A stretch of DNA of 64,000 nucleotides from Arthrobacter cheniae. Lineage in GTDB: Bacteria; Actinomycetota; Actinomycetes; Actinomycetales; Micrococcaceae. The translations under genes and the position numbers were made by a program. The stretch's first letter is position 1; every line of letters starts with the position of its first letter. The DNA is taken from positions 258,895 through 322,894 of the forward strand of contig NZ_QZVT01000005.1 of assembly GCF_003602275.1 (NCBI RefSeq), in the 5' to 3' direction. Under the pieces are notes generated by a model. It did not search any database. It was not told the origin of the DNA and saw nothing but the letters and a program-made list of their open reading frames with translations. This document shows, piece after piece, positions 35,009 through 44,897 of this stretch.

Positions 35009-38000
35009 TCAGTAGCCGTAGAAGTGCCGTTCGAAGATGGCCCGGCTCCTGCGCGTCATGCGGAGGTAGTCCTCCTCGAGGTCTGCGCCGCTGCCCGGTC
35101 CGTACCCGCACCACCGTGCCACCGCCTCGAGGTCACGGCGGGGTGAAGGCAGGAGGTCGGAGTTGCGACCACTCCAGATCACGTTTGCCGCTCGGATACG
35201 CGTGGCGAGGCTCCAACCGGCCCGCAGCGTGGCGACGTCCTCGACAGGAAGCAGCCCCTCGTCCGCGATGACGTCCAGCCCCGAGAGCGTGGACTGCACC
35301 CGCAGGGCCGGAATCGCATGGGCGTGCTGCAGCTGGAGAAGCTGTACGAGCCATTCGACATCACTCAGTGCCCCCCGTCCGAGCTTGAGGTGCCGTGACG
35401 GGTCAGCGCCGCGGGGAAGCCGCTCCGACTCGACCCGGGCCTTGACCCGCCGGATCTCCCGGACGTCGGAGTCGCCGAGCTCCTGCGGGTAACGGACGGG
35501 ATCGATCAGTGCGAGGAACTCGGCGGCGAGCCCGTCGTCGCCGGCAAGCGGCCTCGCCCGGAGGAGCGCCTGCGCTTCCCAGACGAGCGACCAGCGGCGG
35601 TAGTACTCCCGGTAGGAGTCGATGGAACGAACCATAGCGCCCTGCTTGCCCTCGGGCCGCAACGCCGCATCGATCTCCAGGACCCGTTCTGCACGGACCG
35701 GAGGCTTGCACGGCTGGGTCAGGAGGGCGGCAAGGCGGGCCACGATCGCCTCGGCCTGCTTCTGCGCAGCAGCCTCGTCCGCACCCTCGAACGGGCGGTG
35801 CACGTAAATCACGTCAGCGTCTGAGCCGTACGTGATCTCACGTCCGCCCTGCCGGCCCATGGCCATGACGACGATGTCGGTCAACCGCTCCTCCCCCCGC
35901 CCGAGGATCTCCTTCTCCGCGACGTGGAGTGCTCCAAGGATCGCGGCGCGGTCGGCATCCGCAAGGGCCTCTCCCACCTCCGCCTGCGTCAGGAGGTTCG
36001 AGCTGTCGGCGATGGCGATCCGCAGCAACTCGCGGCGTCGGATCAGGCGGATCAGGCGGATGGCCTCGCCCGGCTCCGGATGCCGGGACATCTTGGATTG
36101 GATCTCCTGCCATTGCGCCTCGAAGGTATCGGGCACGAGCGCGGCATCGGATCCGAGCCACTGCGTCGATTCCGGGGAGACCTCCAGCAGATCGGTGATG
36201 AACCGGCTACTCGAGAGCACGGCGCAGAGGCGTTCCGCCGCCGCGTTCGAGTCGCGGAGCATCCCGAGATACCAGTGACTCTCGCCGAGTGATTCGCTCA
36301 GGCGGCGGAAGCCGAGGAGGCCGGCATCGGGATCGACGCCGTCGGCGAACCATGCAAGCAGGATGGGCAGTAGCTGCTTCTGCAGCATCGCGCGTCGGCG
36401 CAGTCCGCCGGTCAGGGCCTCGATGTGGCGCATGGCCCCGCGTGGATCCTGATAGCCGAGGGCCGCCAGGCGGGCTTGCGCCGCTTCGGCCGTCAGCTGG
36501 ACGTCCTCAGGTTGGAGTGTTGCCGCGTTGTTGAGCAGCGGTCGATAGAAGATCGCCTCGTGAAGCCGCTTCACGAGGCGTCGCGTGCGCTGCCACTTCT
36601 CGTTGAGGCTCTGCGCACTGGGCCTGATCGTGACCATGCGCCCCTCGGATGAACGTGCGAGGGACCGCAGGGACGTCTCGTCCTCGGGCATGAGATGCGT
36701 ACGACGCATCTGGGTCAGCTGGATCCTGTGCTCCAGGACGCGCAGGTAGCGGTAGGAGTCGTCGAGGTCCAGTGCGTCCGACCGGCCGATGTAGCCCGCC
36801 GAACTGAGGGCGGCTATCGCGGACACGGTGTCCCTGACGCGCAGCGACTCGTCCAGCCGCCCGTGCACCAGCTGCAGCAACTGGACCGTGAATTCGACGT
36901 CGCGCAGGCCCCCGGGTCCGAGCTTGAGCTGGCGCGCCTCCTCCTCGCGCGGGATGTTGTCCGTGACGCGGCGGCGCATGGCGCGGACGGCTTCGACGAA
37001 GCCCTCACGCTGCGACGACGCCCACACGAAGGGGGCGATGGCCTCCTCGTACCGGCGGCCGAGCCCCGGGTCACCCGCGACGGCGCGCGCTTTGAGGAGA
37101 GCCTGGAACTCCCACGTCTTCGCCCACCGCTGATAGTAGGACACGTGGGATTCCAGGGTCCGCACGAGTTGCCCGTCCTTGCCCTCTGGCCGGAGGTTCG
37201 CATCCACTTCCCAAAGCGCCGGTTCCGGGCCGGGTGAGTAGACACCGCGGGACATTCCGGAGGCCAGGCCGGTGCCGATCCTGGTGAGCGTCGTGTCATC
37301 GAGGTCGTCGGCCTCCACGACGTAGACGACGTCGACGTCGGAGATGTAGTTCAATTCGCGGGCCCCGCACTTACCCATCGCGATCACTGCCAGCCGGACC
37401 CGGGCGACGACGTCGGGCCCGTAGACCTCGCCGAGCTCCGCACGTGCGACGGCGAGCGATGCCTCCAGCGCAGCCGCGGCGAGATCGGCAAGCTCACGCG
37501 CGACGACGGGTAGGTAGTCGACCGGCGCGCAGTGGGAGAGGTCCCGGACCGCGAGATCGGTCAGGTGCCGTCGGTAGGTCACCCGCAGTGCGCGGTAGGC
37601 GTCCACTCCTACGGCACCGGCCACCGGGTTGTCGTCCGCCGGGTCGGCGACGACGGATCTGAGCAGGAGGGACCTGAGGTCTCCGGGTTCGACGACTCGC
37701 GGCATGGCAGGCCCCGGCGCGACGACGTCGAGGTGCTCCGGGTGGCGCATGAGGAACTCTCCGAGAGCTTCGGAGGCACCGAGCAGCCGGAACAAAGATG
37801 CACGCCTGCCTTCGTCCGAGAAGGCGGCATCGACTGCCCTGCGATGGACGGCCAGCAGGCGCACGAAGGACTGCAGCGCGAGGTCCGGGTTTGCGGCGAC
37901 CGCGAGCCCGGCGAACAGGGCGTCGTCGTTCAGTCCCTGCAGCTCCGGTGCGTCCAGGAAGCGCCGACTCTTCTCGAGGTCCGTGAAGCCGTAACTGATC

Positions 38001-38020
38001 AGCTTTCGGTTAAGGCTCAT
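35009..38020 (-). CDS. glnE: glutamine synthetase adenylyltransferase / adenylyl-removing enzyme
   Basis: Bifunctional enzyme that adds and removes AMP on the adenylylation tyrosine of GlnA, setting its activity by nitrogen status. At 1003 residues it is full length. Two nucleotidyltransferase domains are visible. The N-terminal (removing) domain carries GKCGARELNYISDVDVVYV, and the C-terminal (adenylylating) domain carries MGRQGGREITYGSDADVIYV. Each is followed by the LRPEGK motif and a LKLGxGxLxDVEWxVQLLQL-type helix. ATG 38020. It lies 38 bp after glnA2 on the same strand, so the two form an operon. Confidence 0.97.
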   Translation of the reverse strand: MSLNRKLISYGFTDLEKSRRFLDAPELQGLNDDALFAGLAVAANPDLALQSFVRLLAVHRRAVDAAFSDEGRRASLFRLLGASEALGEFLMRHPEHLDVVAPGPAMPRVVEPGDLRSLLLRSVVADPADDNPVAGAVGVDAYRALRVTYRRHLTDLAVRDLSHCAPVDYLPVVARELADLAAAALEASLAVARAELGEVYGPDVVARVRLAVIAMGKCGARELNYISDVDVVYVVEADDLDDTTLTRIGTGLASGMSRGVYSPGPEPALWEVDANLRPEGKDGQLVRTLESHVSYYQRWAKTWEFQALLKARAVAGDPGLGRRYEEAIAPFVWASSQREGFVEAVRAMRRRVTDNIPREEEARQLKLGPGGLRDVEFTVQLLQLVHGRLDESLRVRDTVSAIAALSSAGYIGRSDALDLDDSYRYLRVLEHRIQLTQMRRTHLMPEDETSLRSLARSSEGRMVTIRPSAQSLNEKWQRTRRLVKRLHEAIFYRPLLNNAATLQPEDVQLTAEAAQARLAALGYQDPRGAMRHIEALTGGLRRRAMLQKQLLPILLAWFADGVDPDAGLLGFRRLSESLGESHWYLGMLRDSNAAAERLCAVLSSSRFITDLLEVSPESTQWLGSDAALVPDTFEAQWQEIQSKMSRHPEPGEAIRLIRLIRRRELLRIAIADSSNLLTQAEVGEALADADRAAILGALHVAEKEILGRGEERLTDIVVMAMGRQGGREITYGSDADVIYVHRPFEGADEAAAQKQAEAIVARLAALLTQPCKPPVRAERVLEIDAALRPEGKQGAMVRSIDSYREYYRRWSLVWEAQALLRARPLAGDDGLAAEFLALIDPVRYPQELGDSDVREIRRVKARVESERLPRGADPSRHLKLGRGALSDVEWLVQLLQLQHAHAIPALRVQSTLSGLDVIADEGLLPVEDVATLRAGWSLATRIRAANVIWSGRNSDLLPSPRRDLEAVARWCGYGPGSGADLEEDYLRMTRRSRAIFERHFYGY

Positions 38021-38058
38021 GAGCCAACATTAGCCAAGCAGCGAGCGGCGGACAGGGC

Positions 38059-39399
38059 TCACAGGATGTTGAGGTTCCGGCGCAGTTCGTATGGCGTCAC
38101 CTGGATGCGGTAGTCGTGCCACTCGGCGCGCTTGTTCCGCAGGAAATTCTCGAAGACCTGCTCACCGAGGATGTCCGCCACGAGCTCGGAGTCCTCCATG
38201 ACGCGGATTGCATCGTGGAGGCTTGCCGGCAGCGGATCGTGTCCCATTGCGCGGCGTTCGGCAGCGGTGAGGCTCCAGACGTCGTCCTCGGCGGCCGGAG
38301 GGAGTTCGTAGCCCTCCTCGATGCCCTTGAGACCGGCGCCGAGCAGGACGGAATAGGCGAGGTAGGGGTTGCTCGCGGAGTCGATGCCCCGGTACTCGAT
38401 GCGTGCGGATTGGCCCTTGTTCGGCTTGTACAGCGGCACGCGGACCAGCGCGGAGCGGTTGTTGTGACCCCAGGACAGGTAGCTGGGTGCCTCTCCCCCA
38501 CCCCAGAGCCGCTTGAAGGAGTTCACGAACTGGTTGGTCACGGCCGTGAACTCGGGAGCGTGCCGGAGGATGCCCGCGATGAAGTGCCGCGCGGTCTGCG
38601 ACAGCTGGAACTCGGCGCCGGCTTCGTAGAAGGCATTGGTGTCGCCCTCGAACAGGGAGAAGTGCGTGTGCATGCCCGAGCCCGGGTGCTCGGAGAACGG
38701 CTTCGGCATGAAGGTCGCGTAGCTGCCGGACGTCAGCGCGACTTCCTTGATGATGGTGCGGAACGTCATGATGTTGTCCGCGGTCTGCAGCGCGTCGGCG
38801 TAGCGCAGGTCGATCTCGTTCTGGCCGGGACCGGCCTCGTGGTGGCTGAACTCCACGGAGATACCCACGGATTCGAGCATCGCGACGGCGGTCCTGCGGA
38901 AGTCCTGCGCCACACCGCCCGGTACATGGTCGAAGTAGCCGGCATGGTCGACGGGGACGGGCTGCCCGTCCGGTCCGACGTCGGCCGACTTCAGCAGGTA
39001 GAACTCGATCTCGGGATGCGTGTAGCAGGTGAAGCCCATGTCCGCGGCCTTCGCCAGGGTCTTCTTGAGGACACCGCGGGGGTCTGCGGTGGACGGCTGG
39101 CCGTCCGGGGTCAGGATGTCGCAGAACATGCGCGACGTCTGCTCCTTGTCACCGCGCCATGGCAGGATCTGGAATGTGGTCGGATCGGGTTGCGCGAGCA
39201 TGTCCGATTCGTAGACACGGGCGAGGCCCTCGATCGATGAGCCGTCGAAGCCGAGCCCCTCCTCGAAGGCGCCCTCCACTTCCGCCGGAGCGAGGGCGAC
39301 CGACTTCAGCGAGCCGACGACGTCGGTGAACCACAGGCGCACGTACCGCACGTCGCGCTCCTCGATGGTTCGCAGTACGAACTCCTGCTGCCGGTCCAT
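38059..39399 (-). CDS. glnA2: glutamine synthetase GlnA2 type
   Basis: A second type I-like glutamine synthetase, 446 residues, the length of actinobacterial GlnA2. Motifs: LGFDGSSIEGLA, HPEIEFYLL, HHEAGPGQNEIDLRY, KPFSEHPGSGMHTHFSLF and NNRSALVRVP. The adenylylation loop of GlnA is replaced by EGYELPPAAED, so GlnE control is doubtful, and it ends RRNLNIL. GlnA2 enzymes often have low glutamine synthetase activity. A frame is open to 39501, but ATG 39399 has GAGGG upstream and starts at the conserved MDRQQEFVLRTIEERDV. Confidence 0.95.
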   Translation of the reverse strand: MDRQQEFVLRTIEERDVRYVRLWFTDVVGSLKSVALAPAEVEGAFEEGLGFDGSSIEGLARVYESDMLAQPDPTTFQILPWRGDKEQTSRMFCDILTPDGQPSTADPRGVLKKTLAKAADMGFTCYTHPEIEFYLLKSADVGPDGQPVPVDHAGYFDHVPGGVAQDFRRTAVAMLESVGISVEFSHHEAGPGQNEIDLRYADALQTADNIMTFRTIIKEVALTSGSYATFMPKPFSEHPGSGMHTHFSLFEGDTNAFYEAGAEFQLSQTARHFIAGILRHAPEFTAVTNQFVNSFKRLWGGGEAPSYLSWGHNNRSALVRVPLYKPNKGQSARIEYRGIDSASNPYLAYSVLLGAGLKGIEEGYELPPAAEDDVWSLTAAERRAMGHDPLPASLHDAIRVMEDSELVADILGEQVFENFLRNKRAEWHDYRIQVTPYELRRNLNIL

Positions 39400-39708
39400 G
39401 ACCACCCTCATTCCTTGATTCGTCGCCCGGGCCGCCCCATCGGGGCAGCGGACTGTCCATGCCCGACGTCGTGCGCGTCCAGCCCAGCACTCCCGCGGCA
39501 CACTCGTGCCCTGCGGGCATTCAAACGCCTGCCGTCAACACTCTACTGACCCGCACGCGCAGTTCGGGTGCGGCCGGTCCGCTCATCGTGGCGCGCCCTT
39601 GCCGGCATGCCGCTTCGGCACTGCGTACGCGACCTGGCGCCGAGCATGATCCGGTCGACGAATGACGACGGCAGGCGGCCGCACTGCGGGGTCCGATAGT
39701 CTCGTGGC
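39400..39708. other. divergent region between glnA2 and panB
   Basis: 309 bp carrying promoters for both genes. TTGACG on the minus strand near 39535-39540 could be the -35 box of glnA2. No GlnR four-box site like that of glnA is visible. No ORF is convincing. Confidence 0.45.
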
Positions 39709-40593
39709 ATGACGTCCGCTGAATTGCCCGCCCCCTACGGAGACGGTGTGGCCCCGAACTCCGCCGGACCGTCGGGCACATCATCGGGACCGAGGATCCC
39801 TGGCAGGATCCGGATCCACCACCTGCAGCAGGCCAAGGACACGGGCACGCACTTCGCGATGCTCACTGCCTACGACCAGTACGCCGCGGCGGTGTTCGAC
39901 GAGGCCGGCATCGAGGTCCTCCTCGTCGGCGATTCGGCAGCCAACAATGTCCTCGGACACGCCACGACATTGCCCATCACCCTTGACGAGATGATCCTGT
40001 TCAGCCGTTCGGTGAGTCGAGCCTCGCACCGGGCCCTCGTCGTGGCCGACCTGCCGTTCGGCAGCTATGAGGTGTCACCCCAGCAGGCAGTGGAGTCCTC
40101 GGTCCGGCTGCTCAAGGAAGGACTTGTGCACGCCGTGAAGATGGAGGGCGGCGCCGACTACGCCGACACGGTGCGCGCCGTGGTTCGCGCCGGCATCCCG
40201 GTCATGGCGCACGTCGGTTTCACCCCGCAGAGCGAGCACGCTCTCGGCGGCTATCGTGTCCAGGGCCGGGGTGAGGCGTCCCAGCGGATCGTGGACGACG
40301 CCGTCGCCCTCGCCGAGGCAGGGGCGTTCTGTGTGCTGATGGAGATGGTGCCCGCCGAGACGGCAGGTGCCGTGGAGGCCGCGGTGCGCGTACCGACGAT
40401 CGGCATCGGAGCGGGTCCCGGCACGACCGGCCAGGTACTCGTCTGGCAGGACATGGCCGGGCTGCGCGGCGGCCGACAGGCGAGGTTCGTCAAGCAGTAC
40501 GCGGACCTCCGGACAACCCTCTCGGACGCAGCCAGGGCCTACGCGGACGATGTCCGGGGAGGAACCTTCCCAGGACCGGAGCACACCTTCTGA
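39709..40593 (+). CDS. panB: 3-methyl-2-oxobutanoate hydroxymethyltransferase
   Basis: First committed step of pantothenate synthesis: transfers hydroxymethyl from methylene-THF to 2-oxoisovalerate. The 294-residue TIM-barrel protein has LTAYDQYAA, the metal/substrate motif LLVGDSAANNVLG, VKMEGG, PVMAHVGFTPQS and IGIGAG. A disordered N-terminal extension of about 30 residues precedes the domain. ATG 39709. In M. tuberculosis panB also lies near glnA2 and glnE. Confidence 0.96.
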   Translation: MTSAELPAPYGDGVAPNSAGPSGTSSGPRIPGRIRIHHLQQAKDTGTHFAMLTAYDQYAAAVFDEAGIEVLLVGDSAANNVLGHATTLPITLDEMILFSRSVSRASHRALVVADLPFGSYEVSPQQAVESSVRLLKEGLVHAVKMEGGADYADTVRAVVRAGIPVMAHVGFTPQSEHALGGYRVQGRGEASQRIVDDAVALAEAGAFCVLMEMVPAETAGAVEAAVRVPTIGIGAGPGTTGQVLVWQDMAGLRGGRQARFVKQYADLRTTLSDAARAYADDVRGGTFPGPEHTF

Positions 40594-40617
40594 CAGTCGG
40601 ACCCTGCAGCGTGGGCC

Positions 40618-40779
40618 CTAGTCGTCGTCCCTGTCCCAGTCGTCATTGCGCTGCTGGACTTTTTCGAGCGCCTTCTCCGCCTCGGCGCGGGTAGCGTAGG
40701 GCCCGAGAAGCTGCGACCAGTCCGACAGCCGGTCCTCCTCGATCTCGTGCGTGCGAACGTTGAACCAGTACTCCGTCAT
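40618..40779 (-). CDS. SPOR-like small protein
   Basis: A 53-residue protein starting TEYWFNVRTHEIEEDRLS, with GPYATRAEAEKALEKVQ, the tail of a SPOR-type motif, then an acidic C terminus. Similar short proteins are common in actinobacteria; some are annotated SPOR domain. Function unknown. ATG 40779 has AGAAGG five bases upstream; the longer frame to 40845 is not supported. Confidence 0.75.
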   Translation of the reverse strand: MTEYWFNVRTHEIEEDRLSDWSQLLGPYATRAEAEKALEKVQQRNDDWDRDDD

Positions 40780-40906
40780 GTCGACCTTCTTCTGTCCGGG
40801 GCTTGTGGATCCGGCCCCGTGGATGCGGGACCCGCGCCGTGTCATCCGGGCGTCGGAGCGCCAGCTCTGACAGCTGTCGTACCGACCCCGCTATAGGATC
40901 AAGGGT

Positions 40907-41785
40907 ATGCCCCAGCCATCCGCCACCGCCCCTCTCGGGACCCTGACACCCGGCACCATCTCGCCGCAGCGTCCCGTCCCACCGGGCATCGCCCGTCCCG
41001 AGTACGTGGGGCGCACGGCGCCTGCACCGTTCACCGGATCCGAGGTCAAGACACCGGAGACCATCGAGAAGATCCGCGTCGCGGGCAGGATCGCCGCACA
41101 GGCCATCGTCGAGGTCGGACACCACGCGAAGCCCGGCGTCACCACGGACCACCTCGACCGGATAGGCCACGAGTACATCCTCGACCACGGCGCCTACCCC
41201 TCGACGCTCGGCTACCGTGGCTTCCCCAAGTCGCTCTGCTCATCGCTCAACGAGGTCATCTGCCACGGCATCCCGGATTCGACGGTGCTCAAGGACGGCG
41301 ACATCCTCAACATCGACATCACGGCCTACAAGGACGGGGTGCATGGGGACACGAACTACACCTTCTGTATCGGGGATGTCGACGAAGAGTCACGCCTTCT
41401 GGTCGAGCGCACGCAGGAGTCCCTCAATCGGGCCATCAAAGCCGTGGCCCCCGGTCGCGAGATCAACGTCATCGGACGATCCATCGAGTCCTACGCGAAG
41501 CGCTTCGGTTATGGTGTTGTCCGTGACTTCACCGGGCACGGCGTCGGAGAAGCGTTCCACACGGGCCTGATCATCCCCCACTACGACGCCGCCCCCGCCT
41601 ACAACCGTGTCATCGAGCCGGGAATGGTCTTCACCATCGAACCGATGCTCACCCTGGGGAGCATCGACTGGACCATGTGGGCGGATGACTGGACCGTCGT
41701 CACGAAGGACCGCAAGAGGACAGCGCAGTTCGAGCACACGCTCGTTGTCACCGACCGCGGCGCGGAGATCCTGACCCTGCCCTAG
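40907..41785 (+). CDS. map: methionine aminopeptidase type I
   Basis: Removes N-terminal Met from new proteins, using two metal ions. The 292-residue product has an N-terminal extension of about 45 residues rich in Pro (as in actinobacterial MapB forms). The metal ligands are all visible: [18 protein letters not shown] (two Asp), the His of [11 protein letters not shown], the Glu of FTIEPM, and the final Glu of [13 protein letters not shown] 40907. Confidence 0.96.
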   Translation: MPQPSATAPLGTLTPGTISPQRPVPPGIARPEYVGRTAPAPFTGSEVKTPETIEKIRVAGRIAAQAIVEVGHHAKPGVTTDHLDRIGHEYILDHGAYPSTLGYRGFPKSLCSSLNEVICHGIPDSTVLKDGDILNIDITAYKDGVHGDTNYTFCIGDVDEESRLLVERTQESLNRAIKAVAPGREINVIGRSIESYAKRFGYGVVRDFTGHGVGEAFHTGLIIPHYDAAPAYNRVIEPGMVFTIEPMLTLGSIDWTMWADDWTVVTKDRKRTAQFEHTLVVTDRGAEILTLP

Positions 41786-41838
41786 CGCAGCCTCCCCGCA
41801 CTTCCTGCCCGCACACTGCACCACGCCATTCCGGCTCG

Positions 41839-41870
41839 CGCCGACCCACCTCAACGCCGACCCACCTCAA
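41839..41870. repeat. 16-bp tandem duplication before ppgK
   Basis: CGCCGACCCACCTCAA occurs twice head to tail, ending right before the ppgK ribosome site GGAG. A recent slippage or short duplication. Confidence 0.9.
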
Positions 41871-41879
41871 CGGAGAATC

Positions 41880-42695
41880 ATGGCCAAGGACATCGAGAAG
41901 AAGAAGTCGAAGAAACTCCCCGCAACAGTCATCGGCGTCGATATCGGCGGCACGGGCATCAAGGGCGGCATCGTAGACCTCGAGAAGGGCGTGATCGTCG
42001 GCGAGCGGTACCGCATACCCACGCCGAAACCCTCGACTCCTGAGGCTGTGGCGGAGGTCGTAGCTCAGATCGTCGCTGAACTGTCGGCTCGACCCGAGGG
42101 TCCCGGAGCCGACGTCCCGGTGGGAGTCACGTTCCCAGCGATCATCCAGCACGGTGTCGCCCGCTCCGCGGCCAACGTGGACAAGAGCTGGGTCAACACG
42201 GATGTCGACGCCCTGTTCACGAAGGTCCTCGGTCGCGATGTCCATGTGATCAACGACGCCGACGCGGCCGGGCTCGCCGAAGTCCGCTACGGAGCCGGCA
42301 AGGGAAAGATGGGCACGGTCCTGGTGATCACCCTCGGAACCGGTATCGGCTCAGCCTTCATCTTCGACGGAAGGCTCGTTCCGAACGTGGAACTCGGGCA
42401 CCTCGAGGTGGACGGCCACGACGCCGAGACCAAGGCTTCCGCCGTCGCTCGTGAACGGGACGGCATCGACTGGGACGAGTACGCCGTGCGCCTCCAGCGC
42501 TACTTCGCCCACGTGGAGTTCCTCTTCTCCCCCGAGCTGTTCATCGTCGGCGGCGGCATCTCGAAGCGCAGCAGCGAGTACCTGCCCTCCCTTCAACTGC
42601 GTACCCCCATCATCCCGGCACAGTTGAAGAACCATGCGGGAATCGTCGGCGGCGCCCTGCAGGCAGCACTCCTTCAGTCCAAGGGCCTGAGCTAG
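41880..42695 (+). CDS. ppgK: polyphosphate glucokinase
   Basis: ROK-like kinase that phosphorylates glucose with polyphosphate (and usually ATP), typical of actinobacteria. The 271-residue product has the phosphate-binding GVDIGGTGIKGGIVDL, VGVTFPAIIQHG, the catalytic-Asp region VINDADAAGLAE, and GTGIGSAFIFDG. A Lys-rich N terminus (EKKKSKKLP) may bind polyphosphate. GGAG five bases before ATG 41880. It has a strong terminator. Confidence 0.95.
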   Translation: MAKDIEKKKSKKLPATVIGVDIGGTGIKGGIVDLEKGVIVGERYRIPTPKPSTPEAVAEVVAQIVAELSARPEGPGADVPVGVTFPAIIQHGVARSAANVDKSWVNTDVDALFTKVLGRDVHVINDADAAGLAEVRYGAGKGKMGTVLVITLGTGIGSAFIFDGRLVPNVELGHLEVDGHDAETKASAVARERDGIDWDEYAVRLQRYFAHVEFLFSPELFIVGGGISKRSSEYLPSLQLRTPIIPAQLKNHAGIVGGALQAALLQSKGLS

Positions 42696-42733
42696 TCCGA
42701 GGGCCCGAATTCCCGGACAAGCCCCGTATAGCG

Positions 42734-42772
42734 GTGAAGCCCGGTACGGATCGGATCCGTACCGGGCTTCAC
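42734..42772 (+). terminator. terminator after ppgK
   Basis: GTGAAGCCCGGTACGGA pairs perfectly with TCCGTACCGGGCTTCAC with a 5-base loop. Confidence 0.9.
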
Positions 42773-42864
42773 TTCTGTCCCGGTCCTGCCTCCCACGAGG
42801 CGGACGTGGAACCGGTGGTGGCGTCGGCTTCCCCTCCGCAGCCACCACCGGGGTCTCATGGGCG

Positions 42865-43362
42865 CTACCGCGCCGTCAACGGCCTCTGCGCCCCGGCGGG
42901 CACGCGCTCGTTGTCACTCGTCTGCCGGCGAAGGGTGCTGATGGCCTCTTCGAAGTCCTCGAGGGATTCGAAGCCCTGGTACACGCTGGCGAAACGCAGG
43001 TAGGCGATCTGGTCGAGCTTGCGCAGTGGCTCCAGGATCGCGAGCCCGACTTCATGCGCATCGATCTCGGCGACACCGCTTGCACGGACCGTCTCCTCGA
43101 CCTCCTGCGCCAGCAACGCGAGGTCGTCCTCCGTGACGGGCCTGCCTTGGCACGCCTTGCGGACGCCGTTGATGATCTTCGACCGACTGAAGGGCTCCCC
43201 GGCACCTGAACGCTTGACTACGCTGAGGCTCGTCGTCTCGACGGTACTGAAACGCCGCCCGCACTGGGGACACAGACGACGACGGCGGATTGCTGATCCG
43301 TCATCTGCGAGCCGGCTGTCGACGACACGCGAGTCGGGATTGCGGCAGTACGGACAGTACAC
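42865..43362 (-). CDS. nrdR: transcriptional repressor NrdR
   Basis: Zinc-ribbon and ATP-cone repressor of ribonucleotide reductase genes that senses (d)ATP. The 165-residue product has the zinc ribbon CPYC and CPQC (residues 3-37), the DSR and RRRRLC basic stretches, and the ATP-cone ([22 protein letters not shown], then [12 protein letters not shown]). Start GTG 43362. Paired NrdR-box-like sites lie upstream, so self-regulation is likely. It follows hisD on the same strand. Confidence 0.97.
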   Translation of the reverse strand: MYCPYCRNPDSRVVDSRLADDGSAIRRRRLCPQCGRRFSTVETTSLSVVKRSGAGEPFSRSKIINGVRKACQGRPVTEDDLALLAQEVEETVRASGVAEIDAHEVGLAILEPLRKLDQIAYLRFASVYQGFESLEDFEEAISTLRRQTSDNERVPAGAQRPLTAR

Positions 43363-43406
43363 AGCTCCCCCTTCAGTTCCTCGGCGGTCATTATGCCCAG
43401 TTTAGG

Positions 43407-43450
43407 ACTACATGTGGTGAAACAACAACACTGTAATTACCAGATGTAGT
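43407..43450 (-). promoter_or_regulatory. paired NrdR boxes before nrdR
   Basis: ACTACATGTGGT (43407-43418) and, inverted, ACCAGATGTAGT (43439-43450). Centres are 32 bp apart, near three helical turns, as NrdR pairs usually are. A possible promoter (TTGTTG, 18 bp, TAAACT on the minus strand) overlaps. Confidence 0.7.
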
Positions 43451-43462
43451 GGCCGGAAGCCT

Positions 43463-44848
43463 TCAGGAGGCAGATTCCGACATCTTCTCGAAGCGTGCCA
43501 GAACTGCTTCACCGTGCGCAGGGAGATTCTCAGCAGCCGCAAGGGCCACGATCGACGACGACACTTCGCGCAGGGCGTCCCGATCGTAGTTCACGAGCTG
43601 CACCGCCTTCAGGAAGGTCGTGACGTTCAGGCCGCTCGCAAAGGCAGCGGTGCCGCCCGTCGGCAGGACGTGATTGGATCCGGCACAGTAATCTCCGAGG
43701 CTGACCGGGCTGCTGGCGCCGATGAAGATGGCCCCCGCGTTCCGGATACGCGCCGCTACTCCTGCCGCGTCTGCCGTCTGGATCTCGAGGTGCTCCGCCG
43801 CGTAGGCGTTGCACACGGCGATGCCCTGCTCGATGTCGTCGACCAGGATCACTCCCGATTGCGAGCCGGACAGGGCCGTCCGCACGCGCTCGGCGTGGCG
43901 CGTCCGTGCGGCCCGCACCTGAAGTGCTTCGACGACGGCTCCGGCAAGGCCCCCGGAATCCGTCACGAGCACCGATGCCGCCTGTGGATCGTGCTCCGCC
44001 TGGCTGACCAGGTCCGCGGCCACCAGGTCCGCGTTGGCAGTCGCATCGGCAAGGACGGCTATCTCGGTGGTCCCTGCTTCGGAATCGATGCCGACCTCAC
44101 CGCGCACCAGTCGCTTGGCTGTGGCTACGAAGACGTTGCCGGGTCCGGTGATGACATCAACAGGGTGGATCGCAGCACCGACCACCGCCGGGTCCTGCAC
44201 CCCGGCATCGGCGATTCCGTAGGCGAGGGCAGCCACGGCCTGCGCACCGCCCATGGCGTACACCTCGGAGATGCCGAGCATCGACGCGGCCGCGAGGATG
44301 ACGGGATGCGGCCAACCGCCGAACTCCTTCTGCGGAGGGGAGGCGAGTGCGATGGATCCGACCCCGGCCGCCTGGGCGGGAACGACGTTCATGACAACGG
44401 ATGAGGGGTAGACCGCCAGGCCCCCGGGCACGTACAGGCCCACGCGGTCGACGGCGATCCACTTGTGGGTGAGGGTGGCTCCAGGAGCGATGTCGACCTC
44501 CACGTCCCGGGGCACCTGGGCCTGGGCGAAGATGCGTGCGCGGCGGATGGCCTCGTCGAGGGCCGACCTCACATCGTCGTCGAGCCCCTCCACCGCGGCT
44601 GCGATCACCTCGGCCGGCACGCGGGGGTGCTCCTGCTCGACGCCGTCGAAGCGGAGGGCGAAATCCCGGAGTGCAGCGAAGCCACGGCTCCGGACGTCAT
44701 CGATGATCTCCTGCACTGCGCTCTCCGAGGACCGGGCACTCGCGGCTGCCCTCGGCATGGCGCGCTTCAACTCACCCGGCGACAGTGCCCGGCCCCGAAG
44801 ATCGATCGTCCTGAAGGCAATGGATGAGGTGCTGGGCGCTTGGGTCAC
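43463..44848 (-). CDS. hisD: histidinol dehydrogenase
   Basis: Last two steps of histidine synthesis: oxidises L-histidinol to histidine with NAD and a zinc ion. The 461-residue product has VGLYVPGGLAVYPSSVVM, the NAD region, SEAGTTEIAVLAD, SQAEHDPQA (zinc ligand Gln/His), AEHLEIQT (base Glu/His) and the conserved DYCAGSNHVLPTGGTA. The N terminus begins FRTIDLRGR. No other his gene lies in the window. It is upstream of nrdR. Confidence 0.97.
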   Translation of the reverse strand: MTQAPSTSSIAFRTIDLRGRALSPGELKRAMPRAAASARSSESAVQEIIDDVRSRGFAALRDFALRFDGVEQEHPRVPAEVIAAAVEGLDDDVRSALDEAIRRARIFAQAQVPRDVEVDIAPGATLTHKWIAVDRVGLYVPGGLAVYPSSVVMNVVPAQAAGVGSIALASPPQKEFGGWPHPVILAAASMLGISEVYAMGGAQAVAALAYGIADAGVQDPAVVGAAIHPVDVITGPGNVFVATAKRLVRGEVGIDSEAGTTEIAVLADATANADLVAADLVSQAEHDPQAASVLVTDSGGLAGAVVEALQVRAARTRHAERVRTALSGSQSGVILVDDIEQGIAVCNAYAAEHLEIQTADAAGVAARIRNAGAIFIGASSPVSLGDYCAGSNHVLPTGGTAAFASGLNVTTFLKAVQLVNYDRDALREVSSSIVALAAAENLPAHGEAVLARFEKMSESAS

Positions 44849-44897
44849 CTCCGAAGTCTATCGGGAGCCGCGGCCGGTCCTCGCGGACCGGAAGCGG

